Of a DNA stretch of 64,000 nt, positions 29,621-36,742 are shown piece after piece. The first letter of the stretch is position 1; each line of letters opens with the position of its first letter. Source of the stretch: Solilutibacter silvestris (GTDB taxonomy: Bacteria > Pseudomonadota > Gammaproteobacteria > Xanthomonadales > Xanthomonadaceae). Both the position numbers and the translations under genes were made by a program. The notes beneath the pieces were generated by a model, which was not told the origin of the DNA, ran no database searches, and saw only the letters and a program-made list of their open reading frames with translations. Location of the stretch: assembly GCF_002895945.1 (NCBI RefSeq), contig NZ_NPZB01000002.1, positions 930,001-994,000 on the forward strand, written 5' to 3'.

Positions 29621-29827
29621 AAGTTGCTGCACATCTGCAGGGACCAGGCCACCCTCCAGGTGTTCATGCCGCGTGTATTCCGCGGACAAGATGAAAAACG
29701 CCACTGAACAAAACATCAAGGCCCAGAAACCGGAAATGAACCACCACAGCCTGGATGATTCGAGATGGGGCACGTCAAGTCTTTGCTCCCATTCAAGGTC
29801 CATCACATGCTGGCGAAAGAGTTTCAA
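29546..29827 (-). pseudogene. Truncated HlyD-family (bacteriocin-type secretion adaptor) fragment
   Basis: About 93 residues remain from a TTG-type start at 29827. LKLFRQHVMDLEWEQRLDV corresponds to the typical MxLFRxEAL N-terminus of HlyD-like adaptors found with peptidase-containing ABC exporters. A single transmembrane helix follows (WWFISGFWALMFCSVAFFIL), then EYTRHEHLEGGLVPADV, matching the usual GEYTRK..V.GYLVP stretch. The remaining 300 or so residues (coiled coil, lipoyl and barrel domains) are missing; the frame runs on into unrelated sequence. It lies just downstream of luxI on the same strand, so it may once have been co-transcribed with it. Confidence 0.6.
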
Positions 29828-29879
29828 TGGCTGGCACCTTGAAGAATTCCGGTCTTTGTCATGCGGTCCCCTGGACCAG

Positions 29880-30437
29880 TTATTCGTCGATTTCGATCCA
29901 ACAAGCAACAGTGGGGTGACCTGCCACCAAAATTGGAGGCCCCGCTCTGTGGGTGTGAAAACCAGTTTTTTGAAGCAATCTTTCCATGCCTATTGGAGAC
30001 ACCGTAATCAGCCGTTTGGCTCCCTGGCGCTTGGCGTAATTTGCCGCGACATTCAATATTTCGATCGCCAATTTCGAGGGATGCTGTGGGCCTGGGCTGC
30101 TCCCCTGGTTCAGGTGGCCAGTCGCAGCAAATCGTGAAAGCTCCCATACCTCCTTGGAACAGGGGGGCTTCAAGCCATTCAGCAGGTTGGGGAAAACTTC
30201 CCCGAGCAGGTACGGACGAGTCGTTGGCAGCAACCTGGCGCAACCGATAATCCTTCGGTTTTCGTCCCGGGCCAGGACATAGATGGTGTCGTTGCGATCG
30301 AACTGGTCAAGTTCCAGCTCGTTGGTGGCGTCGAGTTCCCACCCAAGCTTCTCTATGAAGATGTCCCGCCGATATTTGCCCAGCTCATGGAACAAGCGGT
30401 CGGACAGGGAAGCCGCGTTCCCGAATAAGACATCCAT
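29880..30437 (-). CDS. luxI: Acyl-homoserine-lactone synthase
   Basis: A 185-residue LuxI-family enzyme making an N-acyl-homoserine lactone from S-adenosylmethionine and acyl-ACP. The conserved residues are visible: R and F in YRRDIFIEKLGWEL with the following W, E/D in ELELDQFDRNDTIYV, the Arg in GCARLLPTTRPYLLGEVFP, and the Glu/Arg of EVWELSRFA. VAANYAKRQGAKRLITVSPIGMERLLQKTGF is the usual C-terminal signature. A strong ribosome-binding site (GGGGGAGA) precedes ATG 30437, and a lux-box palindrome lies 61 bp upstream. Base composition is clearly more AT-rich than the housekeeping genes. The acyl chain cannot be predicted reliably. Confidence 0.94.
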   Translation of the reverse strand: MDVLFGNAASLSDRLFHELGKYRRDIFIEKLGWELDATNELELDQFDRNDTIYVLARDENRRIIGCARLLPTTRPYLLGEVFPNLLNGLKPPCSKEVWELSRFAATGHLNQGSSPGPQHPSKLAIEILNVAANYAKRQGAKRLITVSPIGMERLLQKTGFHTHRAGPPILVAGHPTVACWIEIDE

Positions 30438-30497
30438 GGACCCTTTCTCCCCCTATGCCCTGCAGGGGAAGGCTGTCAGAAACCAGCTGTCCGGATA

Positions 30498-30515
30498 ACT
30501 GTCAGATTTGACACT
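30498..30515. promoter_or_regulatory. lux box upstream of luxI
   Basis: An 18-bp near-palindrome, ACTGTCAGATTTGACACT, with perfect TGTCA/TGACA arms and one mismatch further out. It is very close to LuxR/CepR-type boxes (CTGTNNNATNNNACAG). On the minus strand its distal arm could overlap a -35 element (TGACAG) for luxI. This suggests LuxR-AHL activation, hence autoinduction. Confidence 0.75.
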
Positions 30516-30603
30516 GAAGTACTTGAAAGATGCCCCGCAAGTGACTTGCGAAGACAATCGAAATCCAGTATTTGTTGTCGGCTTGTGTGAATGCTTTTCT
30601 TCG

Positions 30604-31080
30604 TCATTCAAGCTGAATATTTGCTTCGTGCAACGGGGGTGTTTTTTGGTGCATTGCATATCGATTTTCGATTGCATCAAGAACCGTTTCTTGCCAACCA
30701 AAGCATTCCAGAACTGCTTCGAGCAAGACCGCTGTCTTGAAAGGCCCGACCTCGGCTCCGTCGTTGTCCAGGAACATGACATTGGTTCGGAGTGAGTTCT
30801 GGCGCACGAGCATTGATGGGATTCTCATCGGGTCGAAAATCCAATCCCATCCCAGGGAGATGACTGGTACGGAGGTGCTGACCCATTCCGTGTAGCCTTC
30901 GATCGTCGAAACGCTGGCACCTTCCATGGGCGTCTTCTCGTGCGCATCTTCCTCAAGGCCAGATACAAAATGCTCCATGCGAATACCGCGGAAATTTCTC
31001 AGATAGAGTTTTACATAACCATCTTGGTCGAGAATCATCATTGCATTCCTCTGCCTATCGACTCGCAGCTTAGAATTCAT
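30604..31080 (-). CDS. rsaM: RsaM-family (DUF4902) quorum-sensing modulator
   Basis: About 158 residues of the RsaM/TofM-type DUF4902 family, recognised from NAMMILDQDGYVKLYLRNFRGI, ASVSTIEGYTEWVS (conserved GYTEWVS), VISLGWDWIFD, and RTNVMFLDNDGAEVGPFKTAVLLEAVLECFGWQETV. In Pseudomonas fuscovaginae and Burkholderia, members sit between luxI and luxR genes and dampen AHL production. The protein has no DNA-binding motif. Its placement here between luxI and luxR is the family's hallmark. Start options are ATG 31119, 31080 and 31041; the last has AGAGGA at ideal spacing, whereas 31080 keeps the RNAM stretch I believe conserved in relatives. Confidence 0.8.
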   Translation of the reverse strand: MNSKLRVDRQRNAMMILDQDGYVKLYLRNFRGIRMEHFVSGLEEDAHEKTPMEGASVSTIEGYTEWVSTSVPVISLGWDWIFDPMRIPSMLVRQNSLRTNVMFLDNDGAEVGPFKTAVLLEAVLECFGWQETVLDAIENRYAMHQKTPPLHEANIQLE

Positions 31081-31156
31081 CCCGCGAATTTGGAGTGAAC
31101 GCAATGGTCGCGTTCTCATTCCAGCTTTTCAAGTTGATATGGCTTGCGAGGCTCAT

Positions 31157-31197
31157 GGGATGGTTGTACTGCTACCCCGAAGCAGTACAACCATCCC
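31157..31197. repeat. Perfect 17-bp hairpin between rsaM and luxR
   Basis: Arms 31157-31173 (GGGATGGTTGTACTGCT) and 31181-31197 are exact reverse complements around a 7-base loop (ACCCCGA). There is no U-tract on either side, so it is not a standard intrinsic terminator. It lies in the rsaM/luxR divergent leader, about 100 bp before the lux box near luxR. Confidence 0.85.
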
Positions 31198-31293
31198 CCC
31201 ATTGCAGGACATCTCCCCCCATGGAAGTGCACCCCGACTTCTTTCGGGTGTATTGTCTTGACGGTAACCTACCTTAGTCCGCGAACCGAGCGT

Positions 31294-31311
31294 ACTGTCA
31301 ATTCAGACAGT
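31294..31311. promoter_or_regulatory. lux box upstream of luxR
   Basis: An 18-bp site with perfect 6-bp arms, ACTGTC-AATTCA-GACAGT, the same length and half-site as the box before luxI (ACTGTCA half). It lies about 53 bp upstream of the chosen luxR start, so LuxR probably controls its own gene as well. Confidence 0.7.
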
Positions 31312-31364
31312 CAAGCGCTGCCGACGGTGCCTTGGCATGGCTGGAGATCAATGGGAGGGTGGCT

Positions 31365-32081
31365 TTGCGAGAGTGGAAGGAAGATCAGCTTCAAGCCCTG
31401 ATTGACGGAGGCAGTCAAGAGGAACTGTTTGAAAAAATTGCCTCGTTCGGGCGTGAGATCGGATTCGAGCATTGTGCGTATGGCGTGCGTGTTCCTTTGC
31501 CAATATCAAGCCCGAAAATCATCATGCTGAACAACTATCCGCAATCCTGGCAGCGGGTATACCAGGAACAGGGTTATTTGCAAATTGATCCTGCCGTTCG
31601 TCATGGCATGTCATCGATTTCCCCCTATGTCTGGTCGGGCATTGATAAAAAAAGCGAAGAGATCCCATTTTGGGAGGACGCGAATTTCCACGGCATAGCT
31701 TCGGGGTGGGCACAACCCGTGCAGACCCCAAACGGTATCCGTGGCATGTTTACCGTTACCAGAAGTGCGGAATTGATAACAGCCGGCGAGATTCGCGATC
31801 GAATGCCGAAATTGCTATGGCTAAGCCAAGTGGCCCATTACGGGTTGGCACAACATCTGATCCAGCGCCCGAATTCCGCGCGTTTGAACAAGCTGACGGA
31901 TAGGGAGCTGGAAGTCATGCGCTGGATCGCGGAAGGCAAGACTTCGAGCGAGATTGCCATCATATTGAGCATTTCCGAACGCACGGTGAACTTCCACACG
32001 AACTGTGCGATGACCAAGCTCGAAGCGCCCAACAGGACAGCGGCAGTGGTGCGTGCGGTGCTGTTCGGGCTGATTACCTAG
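31365..32081 (+). CDS. luxR: LuxR-family AHL-binding transcription factor
   Basis: About 238 residues. The N-terminal autoinducer domain has the expected aromatic and acidic residues (a Tyr/Trp pair in NNYPQSWQRVYQEQGYLQIDPAVRHG; WEDANFHGIASGWAQPVQTPNGIRGMFTVTRS). The C-terminal GerE-type HTH reads LTDRELEVMRWIAEGKTSSEIAIILSISERTVNFH, with the TxREREVL..A.G and ERTVNFH hallmarks. No ATG fits the frame; GGGAGG at 31353-31358 supports a TTG start at 31365 (GTG 31359 and TTG 31332 are alternatives). The product should bind the luxI-made AHL and the two lux boxes. Confidence 0.92.
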   Translation: MREWKEDQLQALIDGGSQEELFEKIASFGREIGFEHCAYGVRVPLPISSPKIIMLNNYPQSWQRVYQEQGYLQIDPAVRHGMSSISPYVWSGIDKKSEEIPFWEDANFHGIASGWAQPVQTPNGIRGMFTVTRSAELITAGEIRDRMPKLLWLSQVAHYGLAQHLIQRPNSARLNKLTDRELEVMRWIAEGKTSSEIAIILSISERTVNFHTNCAMTKLEAPNRTAAVVRAVLFGLIT

Positions 32082-32097
32082 CACTTGGCAAGAGGAC

Positions 32098-33102
32098 ATG
32101 ACCTTGAACATGCTCAAAGCCTTATACGCCGGACGCGGCCCGGTGCCTCAGGATGTCATCGACGCCGTGCCATTTGATCGCCCATCGCTGATGCAAGGGC
32201 AAGCGCTCGTTGCTGTACTGGCAGCTCCGATCAATCCCAGCGATGTGCTGACCCTGACTGGCGAATACGGCATCCTGCCTCCGCTGCCAGCGGTCGGTGG
32301 CAACGAGGGAGTCGGGCGGGTTGTCGAGCTTGGACCGGACACGCATGGACCCGGGGTGGGGCAGGTCGTGCTGCTGCCCGCCGGCATTGGCACATGGGCC
32401 ACACATGTTGTCGCCCCGGCGGCACAGTTGATTGCGTTGCCGAACAACGCTGATCCGCAGCAATTGTCGATGCTGACAGTCAATCCGCCAACCGCGGCTC
32501 TATTGCTGCGTGATTTTGTCAGCCTTCACAGTGGCGACTGGGTGATTCAGAACAGTGCCAATTCCGGCGTTGGAAGCTATCTCGTCCAATTGGCCGCACT
32601 GCGCGGCGTGAAGACCGTGAACGTGGTGCGTCGCGAGTCCGCAGTCGCGGGTGTAAAAGCGCTCGGCGGTGATGTCGTACTGGTCGATGGCGAAGACCTC
32701 GCTGAACGCGTCAAGGATGCAACCGGTGCCGCCGTGATTGGTCTTGGCGTGGATGCGGTCGGCGGCAGTGCGACTATGCGTCTTGCGGCATGTCTGTCCG
32801 AGGGAGCGACCATCGCGAACTATGGCGCGTTGAGCGGCGAAGCTTGCATGGTGTCTCCACGTGAGCTGATCTTCCGCGACATCGCGCTCAAGGGCTTTTG
32901 GCTTGCGCGCTGGTACCGCATTACACCTCCCGCAGAGGTCCAGGCGCTGCTTGGTGAACTCGCGGGCCTGATCGCCCAGGGCAAGCTGCACACGCCAATC
33001 CAGGCAACCTACGATGTGGCGCAAATCAAGCAAGCGATTACCGCGGCAGCAGCAGGTGAGCGCAGTGGCAAGGTGTTGATTGTGCCCAAGCAAGAAGCAT
33101 GA
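32098..33102 (+). CDS. Zinc-independent MDR oxidoreductase (2-enoyl thioester reductase-like)
   Basis: A 334-residue medium-chain dehydrogenase/reductase. LAAPINPSDVLTLTGEYGILPPLPAVGGNEGVGRVVELG is typical of the MECR/Etr1-like branch. The NADPH-binding region is WVIQNSANSGVGSYLVQLAALRGVKTVNVVRR, with SANSGVG in place of the classic AAAGGVG, again as in trans-2-enoyl-thioester reductases. No structural zinc Cys cluster is present. It starts 16 nt after luxR on the same strand, so it may be read through from luxR. A role in supplying or altering acyl chains for AHL synthesis is a speculation from position only. Confidence 0.82.
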   Translation: MTLNMLKALYAGRGPVPQDVIDAVPFDRPSLMQGQALVAVLAAPINPSDVLTLTGEYGILPPLPAVGGNEGVGRVVELGPDTHGPGVGQVVLLPAGIGTWATHVVAPAAQLIALPNNADPQQLSMLTVNPPTAALLLRDFVSLHSGDWVIQNSANSGVGSYLVQLAALRGVKTVNVVRRESAVAGVKALGGDVVLVDGEDLAERVKDATGAAVIGLGVDAVGGSATMRLAACLSEGATIANYGALSGEACMVSPRELIFRDIALKGFWLARWYRITPPAEVQALLGELAGLIAQGKLHTPIQATYDVAQIKQAITAAAAGERSGKVLIVPKQEA

Positions 33103-33625
33103 CTGGGGAGACTGGATTTTCCATTGGCAAGTCCAGGCAGCATCCATTATACTTCGCATAATGCATATTATGTAAATATACAAGGCCTGCCAAATCAATC
33201 ATTTGGCCCGACTCCACGTTTCCACCAACCTTGACTCCGCCTTCCAGCGCGCATAAGGTTCACCACGCTTTTCCCAAAGGCCACCTTCCTTGGACAGTCA
33301 TAGTCGATCTCGTTTACGGCGCATGAGCCGACGGAACGCCTGATCCAGGAAGTCCGTCCGCTCAGGACGGGCCCGCGATGCCGCCACAGGCATTGCCCCC
33401 AACCCAAACGATATCCGCTCCGGCTTGCCGGTCAGGACGCCTTTGGCATTTCCGTTCGTTCCGGAGAGATCGCCGATGACACCCGATGCCCGCGCTTTGC
33501 TGCCTCCGGCCCGCAATGCCATTGAAAACAACGCCAGCCAGACTGGCGCGATGCCCAATCGCGGCCGCAACCGGCCGCACGTCCATTATTCCCGCCCTTG
33601 TTCCAATCGCCGCTGAGGACGCGCC
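33103..33625. other. 523-bp gene-free gap holding the dif-like site
   Basis: Apart from the XerC/XerD-like site at 33151-33178, I see no supported gene here. The left part (33110-33190) is strikingly AT-rich; the right part regains the GC-rich composition of the chromosome. Short frames on both strands (for example minus 33298-33570 and plus 33425-33616) show no family resemblance, no good ribosome-binding site and no neighbour logic. Confidence 0.6.
33151..33178 (+). other. dif: dif-like XerC/XerD recombination site
   Basis: A 28-bp site with XerC-type arm ACTTCGCATAA, 6-bp centre TGCATA and XerD-type arm TTATGTAAATA. E. coli dif has arms GGTGCGCATAA and TTATGTTAAAT around TGTATA; the CGCATAA core, the TTATG core and five of six centre bases match. 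All FtsK-orienting octamers I found point to it. To the left, GGGNAGGG at 3247, 11739, 18859, 22177, 26452 and 28149. To the right, CCCTNCCC at 34308, 37287, 37292, 37309, 39947, 56213, 57252, 60866 and 62054. It is therefore probably the chromosomal dimer-resolution site. Confidence 0.8.
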
Positions 33626-35377
33626 ATGGTGTTTGTTCCACGTGACCGTCTCAGTCAGCGTGATGCAGCGGAATTGACCGAAGGCCGCATCCTGCCCAAC
33701 GGTTACGACATCGCGGTGTTCGCGCTGGTGTTGGCTGTTGGCATTCTGTTGATCCACGGTGCCGCGGCCATGCACGCGCCGATGGCGGCACTGGATACGC
33801 ACCCGGTGTCGCTCGATATCCGTCATCTGCCGGAATACGGATTGCGTACCACGCTGCGGATGTTCGCGGCGATGGCGGCGTCGCTGCTGTTCACCTTCAC
33901 GTTTGCGACTTGGGCCTCGAAAAGCCGCCGTGCCGAACGCGTGATCGTGCCCGCATTGGACATCCTGCAATCGGTGCCGGTGCTCGGCTTCCTCACCTTC
34001 ACCGTGACGTTCTTCATCGGCTTGGCGCCCAACAGCCAATTCGGCGCGGAATTGGCGTCGATCTTCGCCATCTTCACCAGCCAGGCCTGGAACATGGCGT
34101 TCTCGTTCTATCAATCCTTGCGCACGGTACCGCGCGATCTCGATGAGGTCAGTCGCGGCTACGGTTTCTCGTCGTGGCAGCGTTTCTGGCGGCTGGAAGC
34201 GCCGTTCGCGGCACCGGGCCTGATCTGGAACATGATGATGTCGATGTCGGGCGGCTGGTTTTTCGTGGTCGCGTCGGAAGCGATCACCGTCGGCAATACC
34301 ACCGTCACCCTCCCCGGCATCGGTTCGTATCTGTCGGTGGCGATCGCGCAGAAGAATTTCGCTGCGGTGGGATGGGCCGTGTTGGCGATGGGCGTGTTGA
34401 TCCTGCTCTATGACCAATTGCTGTTCCGGCCGATCGTGGCCTGGGCCGACAAATTCCGTGTCGAGATGACAGCGTCGAACGATCGTCCGCAATCGTGGCT
34501 GTACGACCTGCTGCGCCGCACGCAGTTGCTGAAGCGCGTGATTTCGCCGCTGGAGCGCGCCTGGGATCGCTTGATGCTGGTGCGTTTGTCGAAGCCGATG
34601 CAGACGCAGGCACGTGATGACGATGCCGCGTCCGGTTGGGGCGACCGCGTGTGGCAGGTGTCGATCTGGATCGCCGGCGCCATCGGTCTGTGGATCGTCT
34701 TCGAATACGCGCGCCGCACGTTGACGTGGAGCGATCTCGCCGCTGCACTCGGCGGCGGTTTCGCTACCCTGCTCCGCGTGATCGTGCTGATCGCGCTGGC
34801 GAGCGTGGTGTGGGTGCCGATCGGCGTGTGGATCGGATTGCGTCCACGCGTGGCGCAACTGGTGCAGCCGCTGGCGCAATTTTTCGCAGCGTTCCCGGCC
34901 AACGTGTTGTTCCCGTTCGCGGTGGTCGCGATCGTCTCGACGCACGCCAATCCCGACATCTGGTTGTCGCCGCTGATGGTGCTCGGCACGCAGTGGTACA
35001 TCCTGTTCAACGTGATCGCCGGCGCCAGCGCCTTCCCCTCCGACCTGCGCGAAGTGTCCAGCGTCTATCGCCTGCGTTCGTGGACATGGTGGCGACGCGT
35101 GATCCTGCCCGGCATCTTTCCCTACTACCTGACCGGTGCACTCACCGCATCAGGTGGCTCGTGGAACGCGAGCATCGTTGCCGAACTCGCGCGCTGGGGC
35201 GACGACAAGGTCGAAGCCTACGGACTGGGCTCATACATCGCACACGCCACCGAAGCCGGCGACTATCCGCGCGTGGTGCTCGGTGTCGGCGTGATGGCAG
35301 TATTCGTCACCCTCTTCAATCGCGCGCTGTGGCGACGGCTGTATGTCTATGCCGAACGTCGCCTGCGCCTGGACTGA
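33626..35377 (+). CDS. ABC importer permease with two fused BPD domains
   Basis: A 583-residue inner-membrane protein consisting of two BPD_transp_1 permease domains in tandem. Each has about six helices and an EAA-like loop: VPRDLDEVSRGYGFSSWQRFWRLEAPFAAPGLIWN in the first half and FPSDLREVSSVYRLRSWTWWRRVILPGIFPYYLTG in the second. The class is the nitrate/sulfonate/taurine type (SsuC/TauC relatives), but fusion of both subunits in one chain marks a subgroup of unknown substrate. The ATPase gene follows 16 nt downstream; no substrate-binding protein gene is adjacent. A ribosome-binding site (GAGGA) lies upstream of ATG 33626. Confidence 0.87.
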   Translation: MVFVPRDRLSQRDAAELTEGRILPNGYDIAVFALVLAVGILLIHGAAAMHAPMAALDTHPVSLDIRHLPEYGLRTTLRMFAAMAASLLFTFTFATWASKSRRAERVIVPALDILQSVPVLGFLTFTVTFFIGLAPNSQFGAELASIFAIFTSQAWNMAFSFYQSLRTVPRDLDEVSRGYGFSSWQRFWRLEAPFAAPGLIWNMMMSMSGGWFFVVASEAITVGNTTVTLPGIGSYLSVAIAQKNFAAVGWAVLAMGVLILLYDQLLFRPIVAWADKFRVEMTASNDRPQSWLYDLLRRTQLLKRVISPLERAWDRLMLVRLSKPMQTQARDDDAASGWGDRVWQVSIWIAGAIGLWIVFEYARRTLTWSDLAAALGGGFATLLRVIVLIALASVVWVPIGVWIGLRPRVAQLVQPLAQFFAAFPANVLFPFAVVAIVSTHANPDIWLSPLMVLGTQWYILFNVIAGASAFPSDLREVSSVYRLRSWTWWRRVILPGIFPYYLTGALTASGGSWNASIVAELARWGDDKVEAYGLGSYIAHATEAGDYPRVVLGVGVMAVFVTLFNRALWRRLYVYAERRLRLD

Positions 35378-35393
35378 ATTTCGAGAAATACAC

Positions 35394-36713
35394 ATGAACG
35401 CAATCATCGCTCCCGTTTCAGTGCAACCACTCGTCGAAGTTCGTGGCGTGCGCAAGGTCTTCGACAAGGGCACCGGCACGCCGCTGGTGGTGCTCGACAA
35501 TGTCGATTTCAGTCTTGGTTCCGGCGAAATCGTCGGATTGCTCGGCCGTTCCGGTTCCGGCAAGTCGACGTTGTTGCGCACGATCGCCGGGCTGATCAAG
35601 CCGAGTGCGGGTGAAGTGCGCTATCGCGACCAGCCCGCCGGCTCACCACCGGACGATCTGGCGATGGTGTTCCAGAGTTTCGCGTTGTTCCCGTGGCTGA
35701 CGGTGCTGGAAAACGTCGAGGTCGGACTGGAAGCGCGTGGCATCGCCGCGAGTGAGCGTCGGCAACGCGCACTGGCGGCGATCGATCTGATCGGTCTCGA
35801 TGGTTACGAAAGCGCGTATCCCAAGGAAATGTCGGGGGGCATGCGCCAGCGCGTCGGCTTGGCACGCGCATTGGTGATGCATCCGAAAGTGTTGCTGATG
35901 GACGAACCGTTCTCCGCGCTCGATGTCCTCACCGCCGAAACGCTGCGCACCGACCTGCTCGATCTGTGGGCGGAAGGTCGCATGCCGATCGAATCGATCC
36001 TGATGGTGACGCACAACATCGAGGAAGCGGTGCTGATGTGCGATCGCATCGTGATCTTCGGTGCCAATCCCGGACGCGTGATCAGCGAGATCCATGTCAC
36101 CTTGCCGCAGCCGCGCAACCGCCTCGCCCCAGCGTTCCGGGCATTGGTCGAAGACATCTATGCGCGGATGACCGCACGCGCGCCGATCTCGCATCGCGAA
36201 CCGATCGCGCCGAGCGCCGGCGGTATCGCCATGCCATTGACGCCGGTGTCCTCGAACCTGCTCGCGGGTTTGCTGGAAGCAGTCGCCGCCGAGCCCTACC
36301 ACGGCCATGCCGATTTGCCACCGCTCGCCGCCAGCCTGCAGATGGAGATCGACGAACTGTTCCCGATCGCCGAAGCATTGCAATTGCTTGGCCTCGCCGA
36401 ACTGGAAGGCGGCGACTTGCGCCTGACGTCGGAAGGACGATATTTCGTCGAGAGCGACATCGACGGCCGCAAGCGTTTGTTCGCGCAACATCTTGCCTCG
36501 CGCGTGCCGCTGGCCGCGCACATCCGCCGCGTGCTCGACGAACGGCCGACCCATCGCGCGCCGTTGCATCGTTTCAGTGATGAGCTGGAAGACCACATGT
36601 CCGAGGATTACGCTGAAGACACGCTGCACGCGGTGATCAGCTGGGCGCGCTACGCCGAATACTTCGCCTATGACGAGGAAACAGGATTGCTCACGCTCGA
36701 CAATCCGAGCTGA
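35394..36713 (+). CDS. ABC importer ATPase with C-terminal AAA-associated domain
   Basis: A 439-residue protein. The first 250 residues are an ABC ATPase: Walker A GRSGSGKST, Q-loop VFQSFALFPWLTVLENV, signature MSGGMRQRVGLARAL, Walker B VLLMDEPFSALD and the switch His in MVTHNIEEA. It groups with SsuB/TauB/NrtD. The C-terminal 150 residues (LEAVAAEPYHGHADLPPLAASLQMEIDELFPIAEALQLLGLAELEGGDLRLTSEG) form an AAA-associated, winged-helix-like regulatory domain found in this fused-permease subgroup. Together with the preceding gene it makes a complete transport core. Confidence 0.88.
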   Translation: MNAIIAPVSVQPLVEVRGVRKVFDKGTGTPLVVLDNVDFSLGSGEIVGLLGRSGSGKSTLLRTIAGLIKPSAGEVRYRDQPAGSPPDDLAMVFQSFALFPWLTVLENVEVGLEARGIAASERRQRALAAIDLIGLDGYESAYPKEMSGGMRQRVGLARALVMHPKVLLMDEPFSALDVLTAETLRTDLLDLWAEGRMPIESILMVTHNIEEAVLMCDRIVIFGANPGRVISEIHVTLPQPRNRLAPAFRALVEDIYARMTARAPISHREPIAPSAGGIAMPLTPVSSNLLAGLLEAVAAEPYHGHADLPPLAASLQMEIDELFPIAEALQLLGLAELEGGDLRLTSEGRYFVESDIDGRKRLFAQHLASRVPLAAHIRRVLDERPTHRAPLHRFSDELEDHMSEDYAEDTLHAVISWARYAEYFAYDEETGLLTLDNPS

Positions 36714-36742
36714 GTGCGTCCTCCGGCTCCGACCAGGCATTC

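Noticed and set aside
30453-30782. 109-codon minus-strand frame overlapping rsaM in another frame
   Set aside because: Shadow of rsaM extending over the lux box; no start signal or similarity.
31095-31277. 60-codon plus-strand frame across the hairpin before luxR
   Set aside because: Coding potential is nil: it runs through the perfect palindrome and lacks a ribosome-binding site.
33250-33256. A second CGCATAA core 70 bp right of the dif-like site
   Set aside because: No XerD-type arm follows, so it is at best a chance half-site.
33362-34945. 527-codon minus-strand frame opposite the ABC permease
   Set aside because: Arg/His/Gln-rich shadow of a real membrane protein gene, no ribosome-binding site.
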